Below are positions 16,418-24,077 of a stretch of 36,664 bases of DNA, piece after piece (position 1 is the stretch's first letter; each line of letters starts with the position of its first letter). The notes below the pieces were generated by a model. That model was not told where the DNA came from. It did not search any database and saw only the letters and a program-made list of their open reading frames with translations. The stretch comes from an uncultured Pelagibacteraceae bacterium (GTDB lineage Bacteria > Pseudomonadota > Alphaproteobacteria > Pelagibacterales > Pelagibacteraceae). The translations under genes were made by a program, and so were the position numbers. The stretch spans positions 1 through 36,664 of the forward strand of contig CACJHS010000010.1 in assembly GCA_902593235.1 (NCBI GenBank), given 5' to 3'.

Positions 16418-16768
16418 TTAACTACCTCTATAAGTAGAATAACTCCAAGGTGAAACAAGTAAAGGAACATGATAATGCTGTGTAGGATCTGAAATACCAA
16501 ATCTTATAACAACATCATCCAAGAATGGTACATCGCTAGCTGAAGATATATTTTTAAAATAATCACCAATATGAAAAACTAATTCATATTTACCCTTAAT
16601 AAAAACATCTCCCTCTGCTAATGCTGAATTAGCTCTACCATCGTCATTGAGTTTTGTTGACGTCAATTTTTTTCGTTCTGAATTATTAATATAAAACAAC
16701 TCAACTAGGATACCTTTGCCAGGTTTACCAGAATACACATCTAAAACATGAGTTGTGAGCTTTGTCAT
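16418..16768 (-). CDS. hiuH: 5-hydroxyisourate hydrolase (transthyretin-like)
   Basis: A 116-residue protein that hydrolyses 5-hydroxyisourate, the unstable product of urate oxidation, to OHCU. Family hallmarks: LTTHVLD at the N-terminus (catalytic His), the internal YHVPLLVSPWSYSTYRGS, and the C-terminal YRGS that separates these enzymes from transthyretin hormone carriers. No signal peptide is seen, so it acts in the cytoplasm or at the inner face next to PuuD. It is the first gene of the minus-strand purine operon. No Shine-Dalgarno is visible; a TACTAT box 6 bases before the ATG would give a leaderless transcript. Confidence 0.95.
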   Translation of the reverse strand: MTKLTTHVLDVYSGKPGKGILVELFYINNSERKKLTSTKLNDDGRANSALAEGDVFIKGKYELVFHIGDYFKNISSASDVPFLDDVVIRFGISDPTQHYHVPLLVSPWSYSTYRGS

Positions 16769-16815
16769 AAAATTATAGTATCATTTAATTTCAAACTTAA
16801 ATTTTTAAAAGTTAT
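16769..16815. promoter_or_regulatory. Divergent promoter region between the two purine-degradation operons
   Basis: Only 47 bases separate hiuH (leftward) and uraD (rightward), so both promoters must lie here or reach into the genes. On the minus strand ATACTATAAT adjoins the hiuH ATG and could be its -10 element, giving a leaderless message. A loose inverted repeat AACTT-N10-AAGTT (16794-16813) precedes uraD; in DNA this AT-rich it may be chance. No regulator gene is seen nearby. Confidence 0.4.
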
Positions 16816-17313
16816 ATGAGAACAATAGATAACATTAACGATCTTAACAAGTCTGATTTTTTATCTTTATTTGGTAATGTTTTTGAAAAAACTGAGTCAG
16901 TTGCTGTGGAAGCTTTTGAGTCAAAACCATTTAAAAACTTTGAAGATATTGTGTTTAAAATGCTTGATATTTATGAAAATTACGAAAAAAATAAAATTTT
17001 AGAGATTTTAAATGCACATCCTGAGCTTGCTGTAGCAAAAAAAATGACCTCTGAATCTATATCAGAACAAGCCTCTGCAAAATTAAACCAATGTTCTAAT
17101 GATGAATATGAAGAATTTAAAAAATTAAATTCAGAATATAAAAAAAAGTTTAATTTTCCTTTTATAATTGCTGTAAAAGGCAAAGATAAAAATGAAATTT
17201 TGAATAATTTTAGACAAAGAATACAAAGTGATGTAGAAAGTGAATTCCTTGAGGCGAAAAAACAAGTAAAAAAAATCGCAACCTTTCGTTTGAATGAAAT
17301 AAATAAAAAATGA
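16816..17313 (+). CDS. uraD: OHCU decarboxylase
   Basis: A 165-residue enzyme that decarboxylates 2-oxo-4-hydroxy-4-carboxy-5-ureidoimidazoline to S-allantoin, the step after HiuH. The catalytic His lies in LNAHPELAV (H68), and FPFIIAVKGKDKNEIL is the second conserved family block. Length matches bacterial single-domain UraD. It is the first gene of the rightward operon; its TGA overlaps the allantoicase ATG (ATGA). No Shine-Dalgarno is visible. Confidence 0.93.
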   Translation: MRTIDNINDLNKSDFLSLFGNVFEKTESVAVEAFESKPFKNFEDIVFKMLDIYENYEKNKILEILNAHPELAVAKKMTSESISEQASAKLNQCSNDEYEEFKKLNSEYKKKFNFPFIIAVKGKDKNEILNNFRQRIQSDVESEFLEAKKQVKKIATFRLNEINKK

Positions 17314-18296
17314 AAAAATTTATAAGTGCAAAAATGATTAACTTAGCGGATCCAAGAATTGGATCTAAGGTAATATTTAAGACTGACGATTTTTTTGCGG
17401 CTGCTCATAGAATATTAAACATCGAAACTCCAGTTTTTAAAGATGGACTATTCGACAAACATGGTAAATGGATGGATGGATGGGAAACAAGGAGAAGAAG
17501 ATCAAAAGGTTTTGATTATTTAATTTTAAAACTTGGTAAACCTGGAAAGATATTTGATATAGACATTGACACAACGCATTTCAATGGAAATCAGCCCACA
17601 CATGCTTCGTTAGAGGGTTGCTTAAGTAAAACAAAGCCTAATAAGAAAACAAAATGGATTTCTTTACTGAGCAAAAAAAAACTTGGGCCAAGCCGAAACC
17701 ACAGCTTCAAATCAAACAACAAATCTGTTTTTAATTATATAAGACTAAACATTTTTCCGGATGGTGGAGTTGCAAGACTAAGGCTTTATGGAAAAATTGA
17801 AATGGAGAAAAACTTTTTAAATAACAAAACTATCAACCTTACATCTGTTTTAAATGGCGCTTCAATTATTGGTTGTAATAATGAACATTTCGGCAGAGCT
17901 GAAAATATCATAGCACCCGGTAAAGGAAAAAATATGGGAGATGGTTGGGAAACAAGAAGAAGTAGAGGAAAAAACTTTGATTGGCTTATAATAAAATTTG
18001 GAAAACCAGGTTTAATAAAAAAACTAGAGATAGATACCCATCATTTTAAAGGAAACTATCCCGATAGTTGTTCAATTCAAACTGCAAGTATTACGAAAGA
18101 AATGTCCAATAAATCAATTGTCAACAACTCAAAAAATTGGAAGTTTATTTTAAATAAGTCAAAACTGTCAGCTCACAAGAAACATATTTTTAAAAAATTC
18201 TTAATTAAGAGAAGTAAGGAAAATTATCTTCGAATAAATATCTATCCAGACGGTGGAATTTCAAGAATAAGGGCATTCGGAAATTTTGTGAGATGA
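17310..18296 (+). CDS. alc: Allantoicase
   Basis: A 328-residue protein with the two repeated beta-sandwich halves of allantoicase, each carrying the same signature: MDGWETRRRRSKGFDYLILKLG at about residue 50 (quoted in part) and GDGWETRRSRGKNFDWLI at about 211. RLYGKIE and RAFGNF end the two halves. It hydrolyses allantoate to ureidoglycolate and urea. It overlaps uraD and allA by 4 bases on either side, so the operon is translationally coupled. Using allantoicase rather than allantoate amidohydrolase means nitrogen leaves as urea instead of ammonia. Confidence 0.95.
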   Translation: MKKFISAKMINLADPRIGSKVIFKTDDFFAAAHRILNIETPVFKDGLFDKHGKWMDGWETRRRRSKGFDYLILKLGKPGKIFDIDIDTTHFNGNQPTHASLEGCLSKTKPNKKTKWISLLSKKKLGPSRNHSFKSNNKSVFNYIRLNIFPDGGVARLRLYGKIEMEKNFLNNKTINLTSVLNGASIIGCNNEHFGRAENIIAPGKGKNMGDGWETRRSRGKNFDWLIIKFGKPGLIKKLEIDTHHFKGNYPDSCSIQTASITKEMSNKSIVNNSKNWKFILNKSKLSAHKKHIFKKFLIKRSKENYLRINIYPDGGISRIRAFGNFVR

Positions 18297-18784
18297 AAGT
18301 AATAAAAGCAAAAAAAATAACTAAAAAAAATTTTTCTAAATTTGGTCAATTAATAGATACGTCAAAAAAAAATCCTATAAATATTAATGATGGGTATGCA
18401 AAAAGATTTGATAATTTGATAAAAGTAGATGCATCTAAAAACAAAGGGAAAGCAATTGTTAGTATTTTTAAAGCAAAAAAAAGAAGGTTTCCGATGAAAA
18501 TTGATATGATGGAAAAACATCCTTTAGGAAGCCAAGCCTTTATACCAATGGAAGATACAAAATTTTTAGTATTTGTAGCACCAAAAGGAAATAAACCAGA
18601 TGTAAATAAAATCCAATCCTTTTTAGTCCCAAAACAAACTGGGGTTAATTATAATGCTGGTATTTGGCACTTTCCGTTGATTTCTATGAAAAATATGAAT
18701 TTTCTAATTGTTGATAGAAAAGGAAAAGGAAACAATCTTGTTATTTATAAATTTAAAAAAGATAAAATTATTTTGAAAAAATGA
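18293..18784 (+). CDS. allA: Ureidoglycolate lyase
   Basis: A 163-residue cupin-like enzyme splitting ureidoglycolate into glyoxylate and urea. The fit to AllA comes from KFGQLID near the N-terminus, MEKHPLGSQAFIPM (metal/substrate side of the barrel) and YNAGIWHFPL near the C-terminus. It overlaps its neighbours by ATGA junctions. It is unusually rich in Lys (about one residue in five), in keeping with AT bias. Confidence 0.93.
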   Translation: MKVIKAKKITKKNFSKFGQLIDTSKKNPININDGYAKRFDNLIKVDASKNKGKAIVSIFKAKKRRFPMKIDMMEKHPLGSQAFIPMEDTKFLVFVAPKGNKPDVNKIQSFLVPKQTGVNYNAGIWHFPLISMKNMNFLIVDRKGKGNNLVIYKFKKDKIILKK

Positions 18785-19680
18785 AAAAAAAATACCCAAG
18801 AGATTTGGTGGGATATGGTTCCAAAAAAGTTAAGGTAAAGTGGCCTGGTAATGCTAAGTTAGCATTGCAATTTGTGCTTAATTACGAGGAGGGAGCAGAG
18901 AATTGTACTCTTCATGGTGATAAGACGTCAGAAGTATTTTTATCAGAAATTATAGGAGCAAAACCAATTAAAGGTCGACACTTAAATATGGAATCAATTT
19001 ATGAATATGGATCAAGAAGAGGGTTTTGGAGAATTCATGATCTATTTAATAAAAAGAAAATTCCACTTACTATTTTTGGAGTTGGTATGGCATTGGAAAG
19101 AAATAAAGAAGTTTGTTCGGCTATAAAAAAAGCAAATTATGAAGTTGCTAGTCATGGGTGGAGATGGATTGACTATCAAAATGTATCAAAGAAAAAAGAA
19201 AAGAATGATATGAATCTTGCAGTCAAATCTATAAAAAAAATTTTTGGTAATCAACCTGCTGGTTGGTATACTGGTAGGTGTAGCGAAAATACTCTAGATT
19301 TAGTAATTGATAATGGTAGTTTTTTATACTGTAGCGACACATACAGTGATGATCTTCCTTACTGGATAAAAAAAGGTAATAAAAAACAACTAATGGTTCC
19401 TTACACACTTGATAACAATGATATGAGGTTTGCAACCAATCAAGGATTTAATTCTGGTGAACAATTTTATAATTATTTAAAAGATAGTTTCGATGCCCTT
19501 TATGAGGAAGGAAAAACTTCACCAAAGATGATGTCAGTTGGCTTGCATTGCAGATTAATTGGAAGACCTGGTAGAATACAGTCTCTTAAAAAATTTTTAA
19601 ATTACATCACAAAATTTAAGGATATTTGGATCTGCAAAAGAGTAGATATAGCTAAACATTGGATAAAAAATTATAGTTAA
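18781..19680 (+). CDS. puuE: Allantoinase PuuE (polysaccharide-deacetylase fold)
   Basis: A 299-residue NodB-fold hydrolase of the PuuE type, a metal-independent allantoinase unrelated to the AllB amidohydrolase family. Characteristic blocks are YPRDLVGYG at the start, NYEEGAENC in the substrate pocket, SHGWRWIDY and SVGLHCRLIGRPGR. It converts allantoin to allantoate, upstream of Alc in the pathway although last in the operon. Convergent with the cytochrome c gene, separated by 8 bases and no visible terminator. Confidence 0.94.
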   Translation: MKKKYPRDLVGYGSKKVKVKWPGNAKLALQFVLNYEEGAENCTLHGDKTSEVFLSEIIGAKPIKGRHLNMESIYEYGSRRGFWRIHDLFNKKKIPLTIFGVGMALERNKEVCSAIKKANYEVASHGWRWIDYQNVSKKKEKNDMNLAVKSIKKIFGNQPAGWYTGRCSENTLDLVIDNGSFLYCSDTYSDDLPYWIKKGNKKQLMVPYTLDNNDMRFATNQGFNSGEQFYNYLKDSFDALYEEGKTSPKMMSVGLHCRLIGRPGRIQSLKKFLNYITKFKDIWICKRVDIAKHWIKNYS

Positions 19681-19688
19681 AATTTTTA

Positions 19689-20012
19689 TTATTGTTCCGC
19701 AGCTATAAAAGTATAGTGAGCAACCGCTTCTATTTCCTCATCAGTTAACATACCATCCATTGCGGGCATTACTCCTATACCGTTTCTAACGGCCATAATT
19801 ATTCTTTGAATATCAGGTCTAATTTCATTTAAATTTGGACCAACCATTGCATTCGATCCAGCGTCTGAGAGCATATGGCATGCCGCACAATTTCCAGCCC
19901 CTAGAAAAACTTCTTTGCCCTTATTAAACAGTTCATCAGCATTAACGTGGGTTAATGATAAAAATATCAAAAATAATAATGTATTAAAGAAATTTAAAAA
20001 TAATTTTTTCAC
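19689..20012 (-). CDS. Small exported class I cytochrome c
   Basis: A 107-residue protein with an N-terminal signal segment (about 1-25, ending HVNA) and one heme site CAACH (42-46). GPNLNEIRP and GVMPAM supply the usual loop and the candidate distal Met (82 or 85). The C-terminal LTDEEIEAVAHYTF is the closing helix of cytochromes c. It starts with GTG. It closes the purine cluster, convergent to puuE and divergent from a DUF1330 gene. Because PuuD here lacks its heme domain, this is the natural candidate for its electron acceptor, passing electrons to the terminal oxidase. That partnership is inference; a general respiratory cytochrome is the alternative. Confidence 0.9.
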   Translation of the reverse strand: MKKLFLNFFNTLLFLIFLSLTHVNADELFNKGKEVFLGAGNCAACHMLSDAGSNAMVGPNLNEIRPDIQRIIMAVRNGIGVMPAMDGMLTDEEIEAVAHYTFIAAEQ

Positions 20013-20055
20013 ATAAATTTGGTATCATAATTAAAAAAATTTAAAAAGGAGAATT

Positions 20056-20343
20056 ATGAAAGCTTATTGGGTTGCAAATTATACTGAAATAAAAGATGAC
20101 GAAAGACTTAAAAAATATGCTGTTAAAGCAAAAGAAGCGGTTGAAAAATATTCTGGAAAAATAATAGCCAGAAGCGCAAATAATGTAACTTTAGAAGGAA
20201 GAGAAATGGTTAGAGTGGCTCTTGCAGAATTTCCAGACATAGAAACTGCAAAAAATTGTTATAATTCTGAAGAGTATGTTGAGGCTCGGAAGCATTTAGA
20301 AAATAATGCTACAAGAGAACACATAATTTTTGAGGGAATGTAA
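20056..20343 (+). CDS. DUF1330 family protein
   Basis: A 95-residue single-domain protein starting with MKAYWVANYTEIKDDERLKK, the pattern of DUF1330, small dimeric ferredoxin-like barrels related to antibiotic-monooxygenase-type folds. RVALAEFPDIETAKNCYNSEEY is the second conserved block. Reaction unknown. It has a good GGAG ribosome-binding site, unlike most neighbours, and shares a 43-base divergent gap with the cytochrome c gene. Cluster membership is suggested by position only. Confidence 0.85.
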   Translation: MKAYWVANYTEIKDDERLKKYAVKAKEAVEKYSGKIIARSANNVTLEGREMVRVALAEFPDIETAKNCYNSEEYVEARKHLENNATREHIIFEGM

Positions 20344-20375
20344 GATAATAAATTTTAAATATATATGTGAAGAGC

Positions 20376-21266
20376 ATGAAGATATTTGATTGTTTTATGT
20401 ATTTTGATGAGGAAATGATTTTAGATCTTAGGCTAAATATTTTAAACAAATATGTTGATTATTTTGTAATTGTGGAAAGCACATTTACTCATCGTGGAGA
20501 GAAGAGAAAGTTAAAATTTAATCAAAATAAGTTTGAGCACTTTAAAGATAAAATTATTTATCTAATTTATGATCAAATCCCAGAAAATATAGAAGATATC
20601 AATACAAAAGATACAGAGAATGAGAAATCAAGAAAATTAATTATGAATGCAGTTTTTAGGGAGAATGGTCAAAGAAATTTTATTTCGAAAGGTTTGAAAA
20701 ATGCTGAAAGTGAGGACATTGTTTTAATTTCAGACGTAGACGAAATACCAAACTTAAATAATTTAAATTTTAATCAAATAAATCAAAAAATTTTTTTATT
20801 TGAACAAGATATGTTTTATTACAAATTTAATTTAAAATTACCTAACTTGTTATGGAAAGGAACTAAGGGTTGTAGAAAAAAAAATTTAAAAAGTCCTCAG
20901 TGGTTAAGAAATATAAAAGACCGTAAGTACCCATTCTATAGAATAGACGCTTTTTTTTCTGAAAAAAAATTTATTAATTGTAAGATAATTAAAGAAGGTG
21001 GATGGCATTTTACTAATATAAAAACAGCTGACGAAATAAAACATAAATTAAAATCATATCTTCATCATATTGAATTTGATAAAAATCCACTAACTACTAA
21101 TGAAATAGATCAAATAATAAAAGATAAAATTCCAGTTTATGATTTATCAGCAGATAAAAGACAAAATAAATTAGGTGGTAACAAATTAGAAAATTATCCT
21201 ATACAAAATTTACCTAAATTTTTAATTGATAATTTAGAGAAGTATAAAGAATGGATAGATATATAA
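20376..21266 (+). CDS. Family 17 glycosyltransferase-like protein
   Basis: About 296 residues from ATG 20376; the ORF track starts at an upstream GTG. MKIFDCFMYFDEEMILDLRL and DYFVIVESTFTHRGEKRK match GT17, the family of beta-1,4-mannosyl-glycoprotein N-acetylglucosaminyltransferase, and ISDVDEIPN is the metal-binding DxD-type site. GGWHFTNI is another family block. Bacterial members are usually uncharacterised and found among cell-surface glycan genes. Here it stands alone on its strand with no other surface genes nearby, which may indicate an acquired gene. Acceptor unknown. Confidence 0.82.
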   Translation: MKIFDCFMYFDEEMILDLRLNILNKYVDYFVIVESTFTHRGEKRKLKFNQNKFEHFKDKIIYLIYDQIPENIEDINTKDTENEKSRKLIMNAVFRENGQRNFISKGLKNAESEDIVLISDVDEIPNLNNLNFNQINQKIFLFEQDMFYYKFNLKLPNLLWKGTKGCRKKNLKSPQWLRNIKDRKYPFYRIDAFFSEKKFINCKIIKEGGWHFTNIKTADEIKHKLKSYLHHIEFDKNPLTTNEIDQIIKDKIPVYDLSADKRQNKLGGNKLENYPIQNLPKFLIDNLEKYKEWIDI

Positions 21267-21272
21267 AGGAAT

Positions 21273-21908
21273 TTAGTACTGAATAGGCTCTGGATCTATA
21301 CTTCTCCATAAATACCAAGTTGCAACTGAACAATAAGGCGAAAACCTTTTATTTAAATATTTAACGTAGCTTTCAGGTGGAAGATATTTTTTATTAAAAT
21401 TTTTTGAAATAGCTCTTAACAAACCAATATCTTGGATTGGCCAAATATTAGGACGATTATAAGTAAATAATAATATCATTTCTGCTGACCATCTTCCAAT
21501 TTGTCTTAATTGAGACAGATAAATTATGGCATCTTCATCAGACATTTTTGAAATAAGTCTTGGATTAAACTCTTTGCTTAATATTTTTTGGGCTAAACTT
21601 TTTATTCCTTTCACTTTCTGTCTACTTAGACCACAACTTTTAAGTTGAATAGTAGATAACTTGCTTACTGTTTTTGCGTTAATTTTATTTTTACATTTTT
21701 TCTTAAATTTTAAAAAAACTGAATTAGCTGCAGCTACACTAATTTGTTGTCCAATTATACTTTTACAAAGAGAGAAAAAGACATCTTTTCTTGAAGTTAG
21801 CACTGTCTCTGAAGGGGATTTATATTTTTTAATCAAAGAAGACATGATTTTATCTTTTTTAGATAAATATTTTTTTGCTTTATTCCAATATGATGGCTTT
21901 TTACTCAT
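21273..21908 (-). CDS. DNA-3-methyladenine glycosylase, AlkA-like HhH-GPD family
   Basis: A 211-residue base-excision enzyme removing alkylated bases from DNA. The domain includes SIIGQQISVAAANSV, LRQIGRWSAEMILLFTY (helix-hairpin-helix region) and WPIQDIGLLRAI, whose Asp is the catalytic residue of the HhH-GPD class. No Fe-S cluster cysteines, as expected for AlkA rather than Nth/MutY. It overlaps the DMT transporter gene by 8 bases and is probably cotranscribed. It lacks the N-terminal beta-domain of E. coli AlkA, like other short alphaproteobacterial homologues. Confidence 0.87.
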   Translation of the reverse strand: MSKKPSYWNKAKKYLSKKDKIMSSLIKKYKSPSETVLTSRKDVFFSLCKSIIGQQISVAAANSVFLKFKKKCKNKINAKTVSKLSTIQLKSCGLSRQKVKGIKSLAQKILSKEFNPRLISKMSDEDAIIYLSQLRQIGRWSAEMILLFTYNRPNIWPIQDIGLLRAISKNFNKKYLPPESYVKYLNKRFSPYCSVATWYLWRSIDPEPIQY

Positions 21909-22782
21909 GTCGTGAAACAGATAGCTTTTTTTTCAAATACATCTCTCTTCTAAATATAATAATAGATGAAACGATAACCAATAAAGCACCTAATAAAGTT
22001 TTAGAAGTTGGTATTTCATTCCAAATAAAATATCCAAAAATTATTGCAAATACTAATCCAAGATATTTTAAAGGGGAAACTAAACTTACTTCTGAATATT
22101 TGTAAGATTGTGATAACCATAAATTAGCAAGACCACCTAATATACCAACCATAGATAGCAAAAATAAATCAATTAAACTTGGCAAAATCCATCCCTGATA
22201 GAAAGATAGAAAACTTAAAAGCATTATTGAGAATGAAAAGAAAAAACTAATCAACCAGGCAGGTTCAGTTGATGATAATTTTCTTATAGCAATAGCAACG
22301 TAAGATAGACCTAAGCAAAAAATTATTGGATAAATATAATATAAATTTAAAGAGCTAAAACCTGGTTCAGTGATGAAAATTATACCAACAAATCCTACCA
22401 AAACTGCTAACCATCGATAAATACCAACTTTTTCTTTTAGTAAAAAAATTGAAAATATTGTTATAAATATTGGTGCAGCAAAAGAAATACTTACAACTGT
22501 TGCTAAAGGTAAATTTCTTAATGCTACAAATATTGAAACCAAAGCAATTAATCCTGCTAAACATCTTTTAAAATGAAGAAATGGTCTAGTTGTTTTGTAA
22601 AAATCTAAATATCTATCTTTAGGAATAAGAAATAAAATAGGAATTATTCCACAAAATCCTCTGAAAAATAATACTTGTCCAACGGGATAATCCTCAGACC
22701 ATTTAACAATCACATCCATAAGTGAAAATGCACACACCGATATGAACATGTAAAAAAAGCCTAATTGATTTTTTGATAGCAT
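21901..22782 (-). CDS. DMT-family (EamA) transporter
   Basis: A 293-residue protein with about ten hydrophobic helices in two EamA repeats. FYMFISVCAFSLMDVIVKW opens the first repeat, and the second begins near residue 148. Family members export amino acids, metabolites or nucleotides and are often mis-annotated as having specific substrates. The cargo here is unknown. It is directly upstream of, and overlapping, the AlkA-like gene. Confidence 0.85.
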   Translation of the reverse strand: MLSKNQLGFFYMFISVCAFSLMDVIVKWSEDYPVGQVLFFRGFCGIIPILFLIPKDRYLDFYKTTRPFLHFKRCLAGLIALVSIFVALRNLPLATVVSISFAAPIFITIFSIFLLKEKVGIYRWLAVLVGFVGIIFITEPGFSSLNLYYIYPIIFCLGLSYVAIAIRKLSSTEPAWLISFFFSFSIMLLSFLSFYQGWILPSLIDLFLLSMVGILGGLANLWLSQSYKYSEVSLVSPLKYLGLVFAIIFGYFIWNEIPTSKTLLGALLVIVSSIIIFRREMYLKKKLSVSRHE

Positions 22783-22816
22783 ATGATTAACTTTAGATTA
22801 ATTAAGTTAATTATCA

Positions 22817-23260
22817 ATGGAAATAGCAATTTTAGGATTAGGATGTTTTTGGGGACCAGAAATTAAGTTTAGTAAACTTGATGGAGTTATAAAAACAGAA
22901 GTAGGATATTGTGGAGGTCATAATGCTGAAACAAATTACAAAGAGGTATGTACAGGCACAACAAATCATGCAGAAGTAGTAAAATTAGATTTTGATCCTA
23001 AAGTAATATCTTACGAAAAAATTCTTGAATATTTTTTCGAAATTCATGATCCAACAACCTTAAATTCTCAAGGACCAGATTTCGGAACTCAATATAGAAG
23101 TGAAATATTTTATTTAAATGATCAACAAAAAATTACTGCTGAAAAAATGATAGAAAAAGAAAACGTCAAATTATCAGGAAAAGTAGTAACAAAAACTTCT
23201 TTGGTTAAAAATTATTGCCCAGCTGAAGAGTATCATCAACGATATTTGGAAAAAAGATAA
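22817..23260 (+). CDS. msrA: Peptide methionine sulfoxide reductase A
   Basis: A 147-residue enzyme reducing methionine-S-sulfoxide in proteins, relevant under sunlight-driven oxidation. The catalytic Cys is C10 in LGCFWGPE. GYCGGHNAETNYKEVCTGTT and FFEIHDPTTLNSQGPDFGTQYRS cover the conserved active-site shell. It is short for the family and its C-terminus ends soon after PAEEYHQRYLEK. One base separates it from the sulfurtransferase gene. Confidence 0.95.
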   Translation: MEIAILGLGCFWGPEIKFSKLDGVIKTEVGYCGGHNAETNYKEVCTGTTNHAEVVKLDFDPKVISYEKILEYFFEIHDPTTLNSQGPDFGTQYRSEIFYLNDQQKITAEKMIEKENVKLSGKVVTKTSLVKNYCPAEEYHQRYLEKR

Positions 23261-23261
23261 A

Positions 23262-24074
23262 ATGTCTTTAGTTGATACAAGTTGGTTAGAAAATAATATT
23301 GATAAAGTAAAAATTATTGATTGCTCATGGCATATGCCTCAAACTCAAAGAAATGGTTTTGAAGAATATACAGAGGAACATATTCCAAATGCTATTTTTT
23401 TTGATTTAGATAAAAATTCTAAATTAGATACTGATTTACCACATATGCTTACCGATAGTAAATCCTGGGAAAAGATAATGAACAACATGGGTATAGAAAA
23501 TAATGATCGAATAGTAGTTTACGATAACTCTGATGTTATTAGCTCTTGTAGATGTTGGTACAATTTAATTTATTATGGGCATGACCCTAAACTAGTTCAT
23601 GTTCTAGACGGTGGATTAAAAAAATGGAAAAAAGAAAATAAATCTACAGATAACAAAAAAGTGACCACTCAAACTTCTAAGTATACATGTGAAGAAAATA
23701 AAGAACTTGTTAAAAATAAAAAACAAATAGATGAAAATATTAATAAAAAAGAATTTAATGTTGTTGATGCAAGAAGTAGAGAAAGATTTGAAGGCAAAGT
23801 TGCTGAACCAAGAAAAGGTCTTAGAAGTGGTTCAATAAAAAATTCTTTTTGCCTACCCTTTTCTGAATTAGTAAACGAAGACCATACTTTTGTTAGTAAA
23901 GATAAAATAATGGAAAAATTTAAGTCCTTTAATTTTGACCATGATAAAAATCTAGTATTTTCATGTGGTTCTGGAGTGACTGCAAGTGTATTGGCACTAG
24001 CTTATTCTTTAATAAATGCTAAGTATATGCCGACAATTTACGATGGCTCTTGGGCTGAATACGGAAAAAATTAA
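23262..24074 (+). CDS. sseA: 3-mercaptopyruvate/thiosulfate sulfurtransferase
   Basis: A 270-residue protein with two rhodanese domains: an inactive N-terminal one (about 1-125) and a catalytic C-terminal one (about 145-270). The active loop CGSGVTAS (C235) has the CG[S/T]GV form typical of mercaptopyruvate sulfurtransferases rather than the CRxGxT loop of rhodaneses. It moves sulphur from mercaptopyruvate to thiol acceptors or cyanide in the cytoplasm. It lies in a run of four closely spaced rightward genes (msrA, sseA, and the RND pair). Confidence 0.88.
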   Translation: MSLVDTSWLENNIDKVKIIDCSWHMPQTQRNGFEEYTEEHIPNAIFFDLDKNSKLDTDLPHMLTDSKSWEKIMNNMGIENNDRIVVYDNSDVISSCRCWYNLIYYGHDPKLVHVLDGGLKKWKKENKSTDNKKVTTQTSKYTCEENKELVKNKKQIDENINKKEFNVVDARSRERFEGKVAEPRKGLRSGSIKNSFCLPFSELVNEDHTFVSKDKIMEKFKSFNFDHDKNLVFSCGSGVTASVLALAYSLINAKYMPTIYDGSWAEYGKN

Positions 24075-24077
24075 CTT

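Noticed and set aside
16794-16813. Inverted repeat AACTT-N10-AAGTT between hiuH and uraD as an operator
   Set aside because: Five-base arms in very AT-rich DNA are expected by chance, and no regulator gene is nearby; noted only within the intergenic entry.
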